The notes: generated by a model from the sequence alone, not told the origin. A DNA stretch of 64,000 bases from Perspicuibacillus lycopersici (GCF_025660475.1 NZ_JAOUSF010000006.1:1-64000); one strand, 5' to 3'. Shown: positions 8,236 through 16,916, counted from the first letter of the stretch. Translations and numbers: made by a program.

Positions 8236-10038
8236 ATGTGCGGAATTGTTGGATATATTGGAACGAATGATACGAAAGAAATTTTACTAAAAGGCTTAGA
8301 AAAACTTGAATATAGAGGCTATGATTCAGCAGGAATTGCCGTTATTAATGAGAATGGTGTTCATGTTTTTAAAGAAAAAGGACGTATTGCGGATTTACGT
8401 GATATAGTGGATGAAAGTGTACATGCAGAAGTCGGAATTGGTCATACCCGCTGGGCAACACATGGAAAACCAAGCAAAGTAAATGCCCATCCACACCAAA
8501 GTACATCGGAACGTTTCACACTTGTGCATAACGGTGTTATTGAAAACTATGAGCAATTAAAGGAAGCATATTTAGCAGATGTATCATTTGTTAGTGATAC
8601 AGATACAGAAGTGATTGTTCAATTAGTGGAGAAATTTGCTGCAGAAGAAGCGAGTGTGCAGGAAGCTTTTCGTAAGACATTAAAATTGTTAGAAGGATCC
8701 TATGCATTAGCTCTTCTAGATAGCGAAAATGCAGATGTTATTTATGTGGCCAAAAATAAAAGCCCACTTCTTGTGGGTTTAGGTGATACTTTTAATGTGG
8801 TTGCATCGGATGCAATGGCAATGCTGCAAGTAACAAAGCAATTTCTTGAATTAATGGATCAAGAGATGGTCATTGTAACAAGAAATGAAGTGGTCATTTC
8901 TAACTTGGCCGGAGAAGTGATGGAAAGAACTCCATTCACTGCGGAACTAGATGCTAGTGATATAGAAAAAGGCACTTACCAACACTACATGTTAAAAGAA
9001 ATTGAAGAGCAACCATTAGTGATTCGTAAGGTCATTCAACAGTATCAAGAGGAAAACGGGCAGCTTGTAATTGATCCTTCCATTGTCGAAGCATTAAACG
9101 AGGCAGATCGTCTGTACATTGTTGCTGCAGGAACTAGTTATCATGCGGGCTTAATCGGTAAACAGTTCATTGAGACAATGGCAAAAATCCCTACGGAAGT
9201 CCATTTGGCAAGTGAATTTGGCTATAACATGCCATTGTTATCAGAAAAACCATTGTTTATTTTCATTTCCCAAAGTGGGGAAACTGCGGATAGCCGTGCA
9301 GTACTTGTTCAAGTGAAAAAATTAGGATATAAAGCATTAACATTAACAAACGTTCCAGGTTCTACTTTATCGCGTGAAGCAGATTATACATTGTTACTAC
9401 ATGCTGGTCCAGAAATAGCGGTAGCTTCTACAAAGGCATATACTGCACAGTTAGCGGTCCTTGCAATCTTGGCAGAAGTAACTGCAAAGGGTCGGAATGT
9501 AGATGCAGAAATCGATATCGCACATGAGCTTGCGATTGTTGCAAACGCAATGGAAGAACTATGCGATGGAAAAGATGAATTTGAACAAATTGCAAGAGAT
9601 TATTTAACAGTCTCCCGCAATAGCTTCTTCATTGGTCGTTCGTTAGACTATGCGGTATGTTTAGAAGCAGCATTAAAATTAAAGGAAATTTCTTATATTC
9701 AAGCAGAAGGCTTTGCTGGCGGGGAATTAAAACATGGACCTATTGCTCTTATTGAGGATGGAACACCTGTATTTGCCCTTGCTACGCAAGAAAATGTAAA
9801 CTTAAATCTACGCGGCAATGTTAAAGAAGTAGCAGCTCGCGGTGCCAATACCTGCATCATCTCGATGAAAGGATTGGAAATGAACGGAGATCGCTTTGTT
9901 TTACCAGAAGTACATGAAATATTAACACCACTTATCTCTGTTTTACCAATGCAATACATTTCCTATTACGCTGCCCTACACCGTGGCTGTGACGTTGACA
10001 AACCTCGGAACTTAGCTAAATCGGTGACAGTGGAGTGA
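8236..10038 (+). CDS. glmS: Glutamine-fructose-6-phosphate aminotransferase GlmS
   Basis: This 600-aa enzyme makes glucosamine-6-phosphate from fructose-6-phosphate and glutamine. The true start is ATG 8236: removal of Met exposes the catalytic N-terminal Cys of [16 protein letters not shown] lies 11 bases upstream, and the length equals B. subtilis GlmS. The frame stays open for 45 more codons into the ribozyme, so automatic callers may place the start at TTG 8101. The N-terminal glutaminase (about 1-220) shows HTRWATHG and HNGVIENY. Two SIS domains follow with SQSGETADS and the C-terminal NLAKSVTVE. Confidence 0.97.
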   Translation: MCGIVGYIGTNDTKEILLKGLEKLEYRGYDSAGIAVINENGVHVFKEKGRIADLRDIVDESVHAEVGIGHTRWATHGKPSKVNAHPHQSTSERFTLVHNGVIENYEQLKEAYLADVSFVSDTDTEVIVQLVEKFAAEEASVQEAFRKTLKLLEGSYALALLDSENADVIYVAKNKSPLLVGLGDTFNVVASDAMAMLQVTKQFLELMDQEMVIVTRNEVVISNLAGEVMERTPFTAELDASDIEKGTYQHYMLKEIEEQPLVIRKVIQQYQEENGQLVIDPSIVEALNEADRLYIVAAGTSYHAGLIGKQFIETMAKIPTEVHLASEFGYNMPLLSEKPLFIFISQSGETADSRAVLVQVKKLGYKALTLTNVPGSTLSREADYTLLLHAGPEIAVASTKAYTAQLAVLAILAEVTAKGRNVDAEIDIAHELAIVANAMEELCDGKDEFEQIARDYLTVSRNSFFIGRSLDYAVCLEAALKLKEISYIQAEGFAGGELKHGPIALIEDGTPVFALATQENVNLNLRGNVKEVAARGANTCIISMKGLEMNGDRFVLPEVHEILTPLISVLPMQYISYYAALHRGCDVDKPRNLAKSVTVE

Positions 10039-10063
10039 TAATGAGGAAAAGTAGTAATTTTTT

Positions 10064-10107
10064 TGTAGATTTGCAATAAAGTCGCGATGTTTATTAGAAA
10101 GTTGCGA
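10064..10107 (+). repeat. Candidate Tn7-like right end with TnsB-type repeats
   Basis: TGT at 10064 begins 25 bases after the glmS stop codon, the classic Tn7 insertion distance. Two near-identical decamers follow, AAAGTCGCGA (10078-10087) and AAAGTTGCGA (10098-10107), spaced 20 bp like TnsB binding sites. They lie immediately before a decayed tnsA. The terminus itself is inferred. Confidence 0.55.
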
Positions 10108-10114
10108 AGCTTTT

Positions 10115-10149
10115 CCCCTTTAGATATGATTGTCTAAAGGGGTGTTTTT
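10115..10149 (+). terminator. Terminator between glmS and tnsA remnant
   Basis: Perfect 10-bp stem CCCCTTTAGA/TCTAAAGGGG with an 8-base loop, followed by TGTTTTT. It could stop glmS transcripts. Confidence 0.8.
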
Positions 10150-10400
10150 ATGTCAAAAAGAAAAAGAACATCTAAAATTGAGAAATAGATTAAAGAAGGT
10201 CGTGGCTCACGTATGGTTCAGAAAATAAACCATGCTAAAGATTCAAGATGTACCTTCGTTAGGTAGATCTACACGTTTGAAAGGAATATAAACAAACAGG
10301 CGAATGACTGAATATCGGGGGATATGATTTGGACTCATTCTTGAAACCCTGAAAATTTTGAAGTTACATAAAATGATACAAAGCTATTTGCCGATCCTTG
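10150..10400 (+). pseudogene. tnsA: tnsA pseudogene (Tn7-like transposase endonuclease)
   Basis: Translation from ATG 10150 gives MSKRKRTSKIEK, a stop (TAG in place of a Trp codon), then IKEGRGSR. After a one-base loss the next frame reads LKIQDVPSLGRSTRLKGI, a stop, then TNR. This is the conserved N-terminal block of TnsA, the endonuclease that cuts the 5' ends in Tn7-like transposition. Later, FGLILETLKI resembles the family's FPLLPLEETLKI. At least two nonsense changes, one frameshift and an internal deletion make it non-functional. Its position and orientation relative to glmS match Tn7 inserted at attTn7. Confidence 0.8.
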
Positions 10401-10575
10401 ATTTCCTCATAAAGCTTCTCAACTTGCTCTTAATGGATAGCGCTTCCAAACCCACTTCCCTTTTTCTAACTTCAATTGTAAAAAATATAATATGAAAGAT
10501 CATTGCTAGCCTCCCTAAGCACCTTTACGCCTACTTGTAACGATACTTGGTTAATGATCAAACTTTATGTCAAAG
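10401..10575. other. Unassigned gap after tnsA remnant
   Basis: No open gene or terminator is visible. It may be decayed transposon sequence. The opposite strand near 10380-10440 reads as a short charged helix-like stretch (VEKLYEEIKDRQIALYHF) with no family recognised. Confidence 0.3.
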
Positions 10576-11043
10576 CTACGCCTTGACTACTTTTACCATT
10601 TGTCGAATGGCTCCAAGATGATAGGCTGAATGAGCCAAAGAGGATAACACTTCATTGGACAGTAGTTCATTCCATTCAATAACGTCAAACGATTCCAAAA
10701 GTGTTAAGTATTCATTTCGTAATCCTTCCTGAATTAGGTTCCATTGCTGTTCATCTACTGAATGAATATCCCAACTTTTTCCCCAATCCATTTCCGGTTG
10801 TTTCCCCTTTTTTAAGATTTCATTGGTTCCCCACATGTGATAGCGGATGTGATCAATATGTGCGGCCAATGTTGTTCCATGAACTGACATTGATGCTTGG
10901 TCGCAAGATATTCCCTCTATTACACCGAAAATTCCAGAATTCGGTTCAGAATTTGTGAACCAACTTCCTTTTACAGGAACTGGGGGTCCTTCGAATGTTT
11001 CCTGTACCATCATTTTAACCGAGTTTCTAAATGTTTCACTCAT
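10576..11043 (-). CDS. DinB-superfamily protein
   Basis: This 155-aa cytoplasmic protein looks like the DinB/DUF664 four-helix-bundle fold, metal-binding proteins sometimes tied to thiol-dependent reactions or stress. Candidate metal histidines occur in THLAAHIDHIRYHMW-like helix two (HGTTLAAHIDHIRYH, about residues 60-75) and in the C-terminal SSLAHSAYHLGAIRQMV. The start was moved to MSETFR because GGAGGGG lies just upstream. The function in this host is unknown. It sits in the accessory segment behind the Tn7 scar and could be cargo. Confidence 0.75.
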   Translation of the reverse strand: MSETFRNSVKMMVQETFEGPPVPVKGSWFTNSEPNSGIFGVIEGISCDQASMSVHGTTLAAHIDHIRYHMWGTNEILKKGKQPEMDWGKSWDIHSVDEQQWNLIQEGLRNEYLTLLESFDVIEWNELLSNEVLSSLAHSAYHLGAIRQMVKVVKA

Positions 11044-11352
11044 GTTTAAGCCCCTCCAATAAATTTTTATTATGCATGCGCACAATTGCCAACTGAAATA
11101 CCAACCGGATTCAGGTCAAATAAAAGTCGATTCGAATCCCCCCTTTTCGCGTTTCTTCCACTCTCCAATCTGCTCCTTCCACCATGTTGGGACTGTACTT
11201 GTTTTTAAATTTCTAAAAAAACTTCCTTATGAATTTAAGAGATTTCATATCTCATGATGGGTCGTTTCGGATGCTGGCGATGAAATTCAACAAAATTGAA
11301 TTTGAACCGATTTCAAAGATACTTTTGCAAAACGACTTTCTTAGGAAATGTA

Positions 11353-11432
11353 TATAACCATCTATAATTACTTTGATGGTTATATTATGAAGTGGTTGAT
11401 TCTAACTGTCAATACCTTTTATAATGGTTATA
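11353..11432 (+). promoter_or_regulatory. Promoter and operator repeats of CGNR gene
   Basis: TTGATT (11396-11401) and TATAAT (11420-11425), 18 bp apart, form a promoter. A perfect 10-bp inverted repeat, TATAACCATC/GATGGTTATA (11353-11362 and 11375-11384), lies just upstream, and a third half-site ATGGTTATA (11424-11432) overlaps the -10 box. The rest of the gap 11044-11350 shows no gene. Confidence 0.6.
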
Positions 11433-11486
11433 AGGAAAATTCAAAGATTGTCATAATACTTACGGTAAGACAAGGAGAAGTGTCAT

Positions 11487-12110
11487 ATGTCTGATATAAA
11501 TAAAAATGAACACAAGCATGATATGCTCGGCGGACGTTTGTGTTTAGATTTTGCCAATACAGTAAGTTGGCACGATAGCAGTGATAAATCACAGGAATTG
11601 CTAACGAGTTACGAGAAGCTGGTAAACTGGAGTTTGCATGCAAATATTCTTAATAAACAACAATCGCTTTCATTACTAAAAAAAGCAGAAAATCAACCTG
11701 TTAAGGCACAAGAGGTTCTTCAACAAGCAATTAAGCTGCGGGAATCGATTTTCCGAATCTTTAGTCAAGTGTCAAACAATAAAACACCAGCCTCTATAGA
11801 TCTTTCTATTTTGAATGAAGCCTTAGGTAATGCTTACAGGAGGATGCAAATAGTGCCTGGTGAAAATAAATTTTCACTGGAATTTTTGAACTGTGAAGAA
11901 ACATTAGATGGAATGCTTCCACCGATTGTTCAATCTGCTATAGACATCCTTATTTCTGAAAAAGAACTAAGTAGGGTGAAAAAGTGTAAAGGGCATCCGT
12001 GTGGTTGGCTATTTTTGGATACAAGCCGCAATGGTAGCAGACGTTGGTGTTCGATGGCAGACTGCGGAAATCGTGCAAAAGCAAAGCGGTTTTATCATAA
12101 TAAAAAATAA
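11487..12110 (+). CDS. CGNR zinc-finger protein (ABATE domain)
   Basis: This 207-aa protein belongs to the CGNR family, putative transcription factors. The N-terminal ABATE-type domain starts with GGRLCLDFANTVSWH (about residues 15-29). The C-terminal zinc finger reads KCKGHPCGWLFLDTSRNGSR followed by WCSMADCGNRAKAKRFY (about 164-203), with four Cys and the defining CGNR. The start follows AAGGAGAAG. Repeats in its own promoter suggest autoregulation. Ligands and targets of the family are largely unknown. Confidence 0.88.
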   Translation: MSDINKNEHKHDMLGGRLCLDFANTVSWHDSSDKSQELLTSYEKLVNWSLHANILNKQQSLSLLKKAENQPVKAQEVLQQAIKLRESIFRIFSQVSNNKTPASIDLSILNEALGNAYRRMQIVPGENKFSLEFLNCEETLDGMLPPIVQSAIDILISEKELSRVKKCKGHPCGWLFLDTSRNGSRRWCSMADCGNRAKAKRFYHNKK

Positions 12111-12136
12111 TAGCTCCTAAAAAGGAGTTATTTTAC
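12107..12136 (+). terminator. Terminator after CGNR gene
   Basis: Stem AATAGCTCCT/AGGAGTTATT with an AAAA loop and a TTTT tail, overlapping the stop codon. Confidence 0.7.
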
Positions 12137-12149
12137 TTAAAATGGCACA

Positions 12150-12293
12150 ATGCCAACATCTTTTCAAACAGTGGCTTCACCTAACCCTTACGCAGCTAAT
12201 ATCAGCCTTTTATGTCATCAATTAATAAAACTGGGGGACGTTATTGATATTCAACAAACGGGTGTTTTAATGGAGGAAAGATCACAGAAATGA
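12150..12293 (+). CDS. Possible 47-aa ORF, unrecognised
   Basis: An ATG-to-TGA frame encodes 47 residues with the amphipathic stretch AANISLLCHQLIKLGDVIDI. No good ribosome-binding site precedes it, but a strong terminator follows at 12335. It may be the remains of a longer protein that lost its N-terminus. I do not recognise a family. Apart from this and the terminator, 12111-12558 shows nothing else definite. Confidence 0.25.
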   Translation: MPTSFQTVASPNPYAANISLLCHQLIKLGDVIDIQQTGVLMEERSQK

Positions 12294-12334
12294 TCAAACT
12301 TTTTTTATAAAATAATGATTCAATTGAATATATT

Positions 12335-12385
12335 AAGAGCGCGTTTTGATCAATCTTTTTTTCAAAACACGCTCTTTTCTTTTTA
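12335..12385 (+). terminator. Strong terminator
   Basis: Long stem AAGAGCG-GTTTTGA/TCAAAAC-CGCTCTT with a single bulge, followed by TTCTTTTT. It has no confident gene directly upstream, which suggests that a gene here has decayed. Confidence 0.75.
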
Positions 12386-12558
12386 TTCGTTTATCAAGGT
12401 TATTAGGTATTAATTTGATCAAACATTAGTCCAAATCTACACGACGGTGTTAATTGGACCAGTAAAAAACTAGCAAATTGGATGGTCCTATCGTTTTGGT
12501 TGTTCAGTACTATAATATAGGGTATTTTTATACTATGACATAATTAACGGGTGATTAT

Positions 12559-12765
12559 ATGAAATATTTAATTGTAATGGTTGTTCTGATTTGTATAATC
12601 GGATTGGTCGCGACCATCCTAATTGCCATGACCGAAGGAAACAAATCTCAGGAAGATGGCAATAAGTACAATAACAGGAAAAGTATTACGGGTTTATCCT
12701 TATTATATATACTTCTTTTGCCAGTTTTCATTTTATTAGTTGCAATCATATGGTTTCTTTTATAA
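12559..12765 (+). CDS. Small two-helix membrane protein
   Basis: This 68-aa protein has two hydrophobic helices (about residues 3-24 and 47-67) separated by a polar loop, EGNKSQEDGNKYNNRK. GGGTGA sits eight bases before the ATG. I do not recognise a family. It lies alone upstream of the MocR regulator, same strand, 200 bases apart, and might be coregulated, but nothing shows this. Confidence 0.6.
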   Translation: MKYLIVMVVLICIIGLVATILIAMTEGNKSQEDGNKYNNRKSITGLSLLYILLLPVFILLVAIIWFLL

Positions 12766-12987
12766 GAGGAGTTGAGAATAAGATTTTAATTAGTCCTAAG
12801 ATTAATATTGAAAACATCTTGTCCTAGTAGTTATGTCTTCCAATTAATGAATCTATCAAAAAAATAATTTTAGCAGAATGACTTCAATTCATGAAAAGTC
12901 ACTAATATAAAATCAAATAATGCTATATTTGCCAATTATAATTTTATTAAAAGTATAAATGGTAGCATGGCAGAGGAGGTCATTTGC

Positions 12988-14427
12988 TTGATTGAATTTC
13001 GCTTTGATCGTCATTCTAAAAAACCTTTATATAAACAAATTGCTGAATATGTAGAACAAGGAATATCATCAGGTGAGTTCCCCCCTGAAAAGTCACTGCC
13101 ATCAGAAAGAAAATTAGCGGAAAAATTAAATGTCAATAGAAGTACGATAGTAGCAGCTTATGATGAGCTGCAGTCCCTAGGAATTGTGCAACGGAGGAAA
13201 GGGAGTGGCACATATATTAGCACTGATATATGGGGTATTTCCAGTAAACGTATCCCCAATTGGGGACGTTATGTTGAAGATGGTTCATTTTTGCCGAATT
13301 TACCATTAGTCCAAAAAATAAGAACTGAAACACAGGATAATCATTTGATTAATTTTGCAAGTGGAGAATTGGCACCGGATTTATTGCCTGATAAAATCAT
13401 TGGTTCAATAATATCTAATAAGTATTTTTCGGGCTATCTTGGATATGATCATCCGCTAGGAAATAAGCAATTAAGAGAAACGGTTATAAACCATGTAAAA
13501 GAGTATAAACTTATCCAAACCAATCCAGATTCAATTCTTATTACATCAGGAGCACAGCAAGCCATCCATCTCATCATCCAATGTTTGCTTAAACCTGGTG
13601 ATGCTGTAGCAATAGAGGACCCATCTTATGCATATTCGCTTCCTATTTTTCATTCAGCGGGATTACGAACATTCCACCTGTCGGTTGATGAAAATGGTGT
13701 TGATCCAGATGATATTATCTCCCTGTACAAAAAACATCGGATTCGCATGTTTTTTTTAAATCCGGATTTTCAAAATCCTACTGGAACGAAGATGCCTTTA
13801 AGTCGCCGAAGGCGGATATTAGATATATCGGCTGAATACGGAATTCCTATTATTGAAGATGATCCATACAGTTTAACTTCTTTTAATGGAGAAGTAGGTC
13901 CTAACTTAAAATCGATGGATGAAAATGGAACCGTTATCTATATTAGCTCACTTTCAAAAATTGTTGCTTCTGGATTACGTATTGGTTGGGTAATTGGTCC
14001 TCAAAAAGTTATTGAAAGATTAGCAGATGCAAAGCAGCAGGTGGATTTTGGCCACAGTATATTCCCGCAATGGGTAGCGAATGAATTTCTGGACTCTAAG
14101 CACTTTAACCAGCATATTTTAATCCTGCGGAAAGAATTGAAGAAACGAAGAGATTTGATGAAGGATGCTCTGCTATATTTACTGGGAAAAGAGGTTAGTT
14201 TTCATCTTCCAGAGGGAGGTATCCATTTATGGTGTAAATTAGATGTTCCCGTAAAAGTATCTCATCTCCTTGAACACTCTATACAACAGGGAGTAGTTTT
14301 TGTGCCAGGAAATATTTTAGGGACAAAGAATGGATTTGTCCGTTTGACATTTGGTCGTTGTGAAATTCAACAAGTTGAGGAAGGAATTAAGAGGTTTGCA
14401 ACAGCATTAAGAACATCCTATAGATGA
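12988..14427 (+). CDS. MocR-type GntR/aminotransferase regulator
   Basis: This 479-aa protein fuses an N-terminal GntR winged helix (about residues 5-75, PLYKQIAEYVEQGISSGEFP and KLNVNRSTIVAAYDELQ) to a fold-type I PLP aminotransferase domain. The PLP lysine is in YISSLSKIVASGLRIGW. MocR proteins sense PLP or amino-compound ligands and usually control an adjacent biosynthetic or transport gene. The start TTG 12988 was chosen because AGGAGG lies eight bases upstream. An ATG at 12967 precedes that site and would remove it. The neighbours give no obvious target: a broken membrane gene follows. Confidence 0.88.
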   Translation: MIEFRFDRHSKKPLYKQIAEYVEQGISSGEFPPEKSLPSERKLAEKLNVNRSTIVAAYDELQSLGIVQRRKGSGTYISTDIWGISSKRIPNWGRYVEDGSFLPNLPLVQKIRTETQDNHLINFASGELAPDLLPDKIIGSIISNKYFSGYLGYDHPLGNKQLRETVINHVKEYKLIQTNPDSILITSGAQQAIHLIIQCLLKPGDAVAIEDPSYAYSLPIFHSAGLRTFHLSVDENGVDPDDIISLYKKHRIRMFFLNPDFQNPTGTKMPLSRRRRILDISAEYGIPIIEDDPYSLTSFNGEVGPNLKSMDENGTVIYISSLSKIVASGLRIGWVIGPQKVIERLADAKQQVDFGHSIFPQWVANEFLDSKHFNQHILILRKELKKRRDLMKDALLYLLGKEVSFHLPEGGIHLWCKLDVPVKVSHLLEHSIQQGVVFVPGNILGTKNGFVRLTFGRCEIQQVEEGIKRFATALRTSYR

Positions 14428-14566
14428 AAAACGGGTTTACTATTTACATTCCTAGTAAAAATTCAATAGAAGAACATTTTAACAAAAAAAATTTAGTATT
14501 ATGCCCAAATGTAGTACCCCGACAAATGCTCCTTTTTATAATATTAAAAAGGAGTTCGATGATAAA

Positions 14567-14755
14567 ATGGAGATCCTCTCTGTTTCTTTCATTATCGGGG
14601 TATTGATTAGTACATCATTTTACGCGGTAGCAGATTTTCGACCGTGGTATTTAGTTTCTGCATTCTGCATCACATGGTGACCATTAATTTTCATTGGAAT
14701 AATGATAGCTTTATTTATGGATTTAGAAGAAATCTCCAATAAGCTAAACAGATAA
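14567..14755 (+). pseudogene. Small membrane protein gene with in-frame stop
   Basis: From ATG 14567 the frame reads MEILSVSFIIGVLISTSF..., reaches TGA at 14678, then continues in the same frame as PLIFIGIMIALFMDLEEISN to TAA at 14753. Both halves are hydrophobic helices, so a ~62-residue two-helix protein seems to have been broken by a Trp-to-stop change. GGAG lies upstream. The 3' end overlaps the tail of the convergent MraY-like gene. The family is unknown. Confidence 0.45.
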
Positions 14756-15671
14756 AAGCACAAAACCACGAAATAAATCCAAAAACTGAAACAATGGTAT
14801 TTTCGGACCACCCATATTTTAAGCTGAAATGATAATGAATGGGTGTCATTCTAAAAATACGCTTATCCGTAAGTTTAAATGACGCAACTTGTAAAATAAC
14901 CGAAAGTTGTTCGGCAAAATAGATAAAGAACAAAATAGGGATTAAAATTTCTACTTTCTCTATAACTGCAAGAAATGAAAGTGATCCCCCTATCGCTAAT
15001 GATCCTGTATCTCCCATAAATGCTTTGGCAGGATATATATTATATATGAGAAAGCCAAGTAAACATCCAATCATAATTAAACAAAAAATTTGCACCTCTG
15101 GTTTGTCTGAAACCACAAAAAAGAAAAAGTATGTTGGGATTGCAACAACCCCTAGAAGACCGTCTAAACCATCCGTAAAATTTATAGCATTTGCAGAACC
15201 TACGACAAATAAGGTGATGACAGTGACATAAAAAATCATTGGGAGTTCCAATGAAATATTTTTATAAATATTAATGCTAGTATCTATGCCTAATTCGTTG
15301 ATTACGTAAAATAGCAAAGTACCTGTAAAGAGGAATTGAAAAATCAGTTTTGTCTTACCAGACACACCTCCAGGATCTTGACGAGAAGCTTTCCAAAAAT
15401 CATCTAAAAACCCTACAAAACTAAAAAGAAAATAAATAATAGATAAAAAATACATTAATGGAGTAGGGGAAAACGCAATAGCTACTATAATTCCTATAAA
15501 AAGTATCATTCCAAACATTAAAGGAGTACCTTTTTTTAATTGGTGATCTGAAGGAAGTTCTTTTCTAATCGGTTGAATAAGCCTAAGTTTTCTCAAAACA
15601 GTTATTAATAGCGGAGATAATATTGCAACAATTATAAAGGCAATTAGAGCTGCGATTATTTGATTACTCAC
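14715..15671 (-). CDS. MraY-like prenyl-phosphate glycosyl-1-phosphate transferase
   Basis: This 318-aa polytopic membrane protein resembles MraY, which moves phospho-MurNAc-pentapeptide to undecaprenyl phosphate. Visible motifs are KKGTPLMFG (about residues 47-55), FVGFLDDFWK (about 85-94) with the Asp pair, NAINFTDGLDGL (about 160-171) and KAFMGDTGSLAIGG (about 215-228). The C-terminal motif reads PIHYHF where canonical MraY has PLHHH. It lies outside a dcw cluster, so it is probably a second, divergent MraY whose substrate or role differs. A strong start signal was not seen. Confidence 0.8.
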   Translation of the reverse strand: MSNQIIAALIAFIIVAILSPLLITVLRKLRLIQPIRKELPSDHQLKKGTPLMFGMILFIGIIVAIAFSPTPLMYFLSIIYFLFSFVGFLDDFWKASRQDPGGVSGKTKLIFQFLFTGTLLFYVINELGIDTSINIYKNISLELPMIFYVTVITLFVVGSANAINFTDGLDGLLGVVAIPTYFFFFVVSDKPEVQIFCLIMIGCLLGFLIYNIYPAKAFMGDTGSLAIGGSLSFLAVIEKVEILIPILFFIYFAEQLSVILQVASFKLTDKRIFRMTPIHYHFSLKYGWSENTIVSVFGFISWFCAFICLAYWRFLLNP

Positions 15672-15809
15672 TTTTCATTTACTCCTTCTCTCTTTTGCAA
15701 TCTATAAATATATTCTAGAAAATTCACTCAACTCCTCTATTTTAAAATATGTATTTTGTATATGTATTTCAGAGAACACGTCAATTAATAAACCTAGATT
15801 GTAGCAACA

Positions 15810-16042
15810 GAGGCTGGGACATAACAATTGATGTTTAAATGTAAGACGAACAATAATTCGGATAGCGGAGGAAATATACGTAGACTCCTGCGGGAAAGCA
15901 TGAGCCGAAGACCCCGCACGAAGCGTAGCGGAGGAGGCGGCTAAGGCCATGCCCGCGGAAAGCGAAGTATATTTCCGGAGCAAATTTATCTACTTAACTT
16001 AGTTCGGATTCTCTTACATAAAAATACTTTTGTCCCAGCCTC
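15810..16042. repeat. Inverted-repeat element, family A copy 1
   Basis: This 233-bp element is bounded by perfect 12-bp inverted repeats, GAGGCTGGGACA and TGTCCCAGCCTC. A GC-rich core contains GACTCCTGCGGGAAAGCATG and CCGAAGACCCCGC. A second copy, inverted, lies at 54911-55128. It encodes no protein and looks like a MITE or REP-type element of Bacillaceae. Confidence 0.85.
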
Positions 16043-16120
16043 AGTTAACTGTTATCCATTTTAAAATTTCTTCTGGCTGATCTTCAAACTTCTTTCCTCT
16101 AATGAAACATCACATCCTTT

Positions 16121-16270
16121 TTAAGTGTTAAGGCCATTGCAAGAGAGCTAGGCGTAGTTTATAAAACAGTAAAAAGGTATTTATCAAATGGCGTCGAAGT
16201 AAGTAAAGAAGTGTCAGAACTCAGTCAAGGAATAATGCAAAGTATAAACAAGAGGGTCGTACTTTATTAA
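16121..16270 (+). pseudogene. Transposase-like helix-turn-helix remnant
   Basis: A frame ending at TAA 16270 reads VKAIARELGVVYKTVKRYLS, a helix-turn-helix like those at the N-terminus of IS21-type transposases. There is no proper start and nothing downstream of the HTH. It is probably an insertion-sequence scar. Confidence 0.4.
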
Positions 16271-16326
16271 GTAATGTGCAGTTGATTACAAATGGAAAAA
16301 TAACTAATTAAAGGAGCGCTGAAAAT

Positions 16327-16716
16327 ATGCAATTAAAAATTTTAGATTCCACTTTTTCCGTTCTGAAATTACCTACAACTGTAACGATACCATTATGGGC
16401 ATTGAACAGCGAAATATTTTCTATTACCCGAACAGATGAGGAACTGTCAATTGTATGTCCTACGGAATGTTTACCAACCAATCAGGTATTTAATAATATA
16501 GAAAAGGATTGGAGGTGTATAAAAGTAGAGGATGTTTTAGACTTTAGCTTAACTGGAATATTATCTTCTTTAGCAAATCCATTAGCCGAAAATAAAATCA
16601 GTATCTTTGCCATTTCAACATTTAATACAGATTACCTACTTGTTAAAAATCATTCAATTGAAAAGACAAAAATTATATTAGAACGTGATGGACACTCATT
16701 TAATATTATCAAATAA
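16327..16716 (+). CDS. ACT-domain protein
   Basis: This 129-aa protein resembles stand-alone tandem-ACT proteins (ACT_3/ACT_7 type), small ligand-binding folds that sense amino acids. The segment LANPLAENKISIFAISTFNTDYLLV (about residues 77-102) is the typical core of the second ACT unit. AAAGGAGCG lies before the ATG. Its partner and ligand cannot be read from the context, since it sits between IS scars and repeats. Confidence 0.78.
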   Translation: MQLKILDSTFSVLKLPTTVTIPLWALNSEIFSITRTDEELSIVCPTECLPTNQVFNNIEKDWRCIKVEDVLDFSLTGILSSLANPLAENKISIFAISTFNTDYLLVKNHSIEKTKIILERDGHSFNIIK

Positions 16717-16763
16717 GTCTATTGAAAAAACGGGTGCATATCTGTTATGAAAAAGGTATTAGC

Positions 16764-16916
16764 ATGTCATTTTTAATTCCTTCTTTAATTCCTTCTCTAT
16801 TAAATACAGCGATTCCTTTTTTCTCGATGCTAAAAGGTTTGTTCCCAATGCTTTATAGTTGGTATACAAATGGAAGAGAAAAAGGAAGTGCAGCAAGAAT
16901 ATTATTATGTAACTAA
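16764..16916 (+). CDS. Possible small membrane ORF
   Basis: A 50-residue frame from ATG 16764 contains one hydrophobic segment (FLIPSLIPSLLNTAIPFF) and a polar tail. There is no convincing ribosome-binding site, and no family is recognised. It could be spurious. From 16917 to 17094 nothing is evident. Confidence 0.2.
   Translation: MSFLIPSLIPSLLNTAIPFFSMLKGLFPMLYSWYTNGREKGSAARILLCN

Noticed and set aside
15702..15983. 93-codon minus-strand frame
   Set aside because: Most of it is the family A repeat. A similar chance frame appears in the second copy at 55004-55354.
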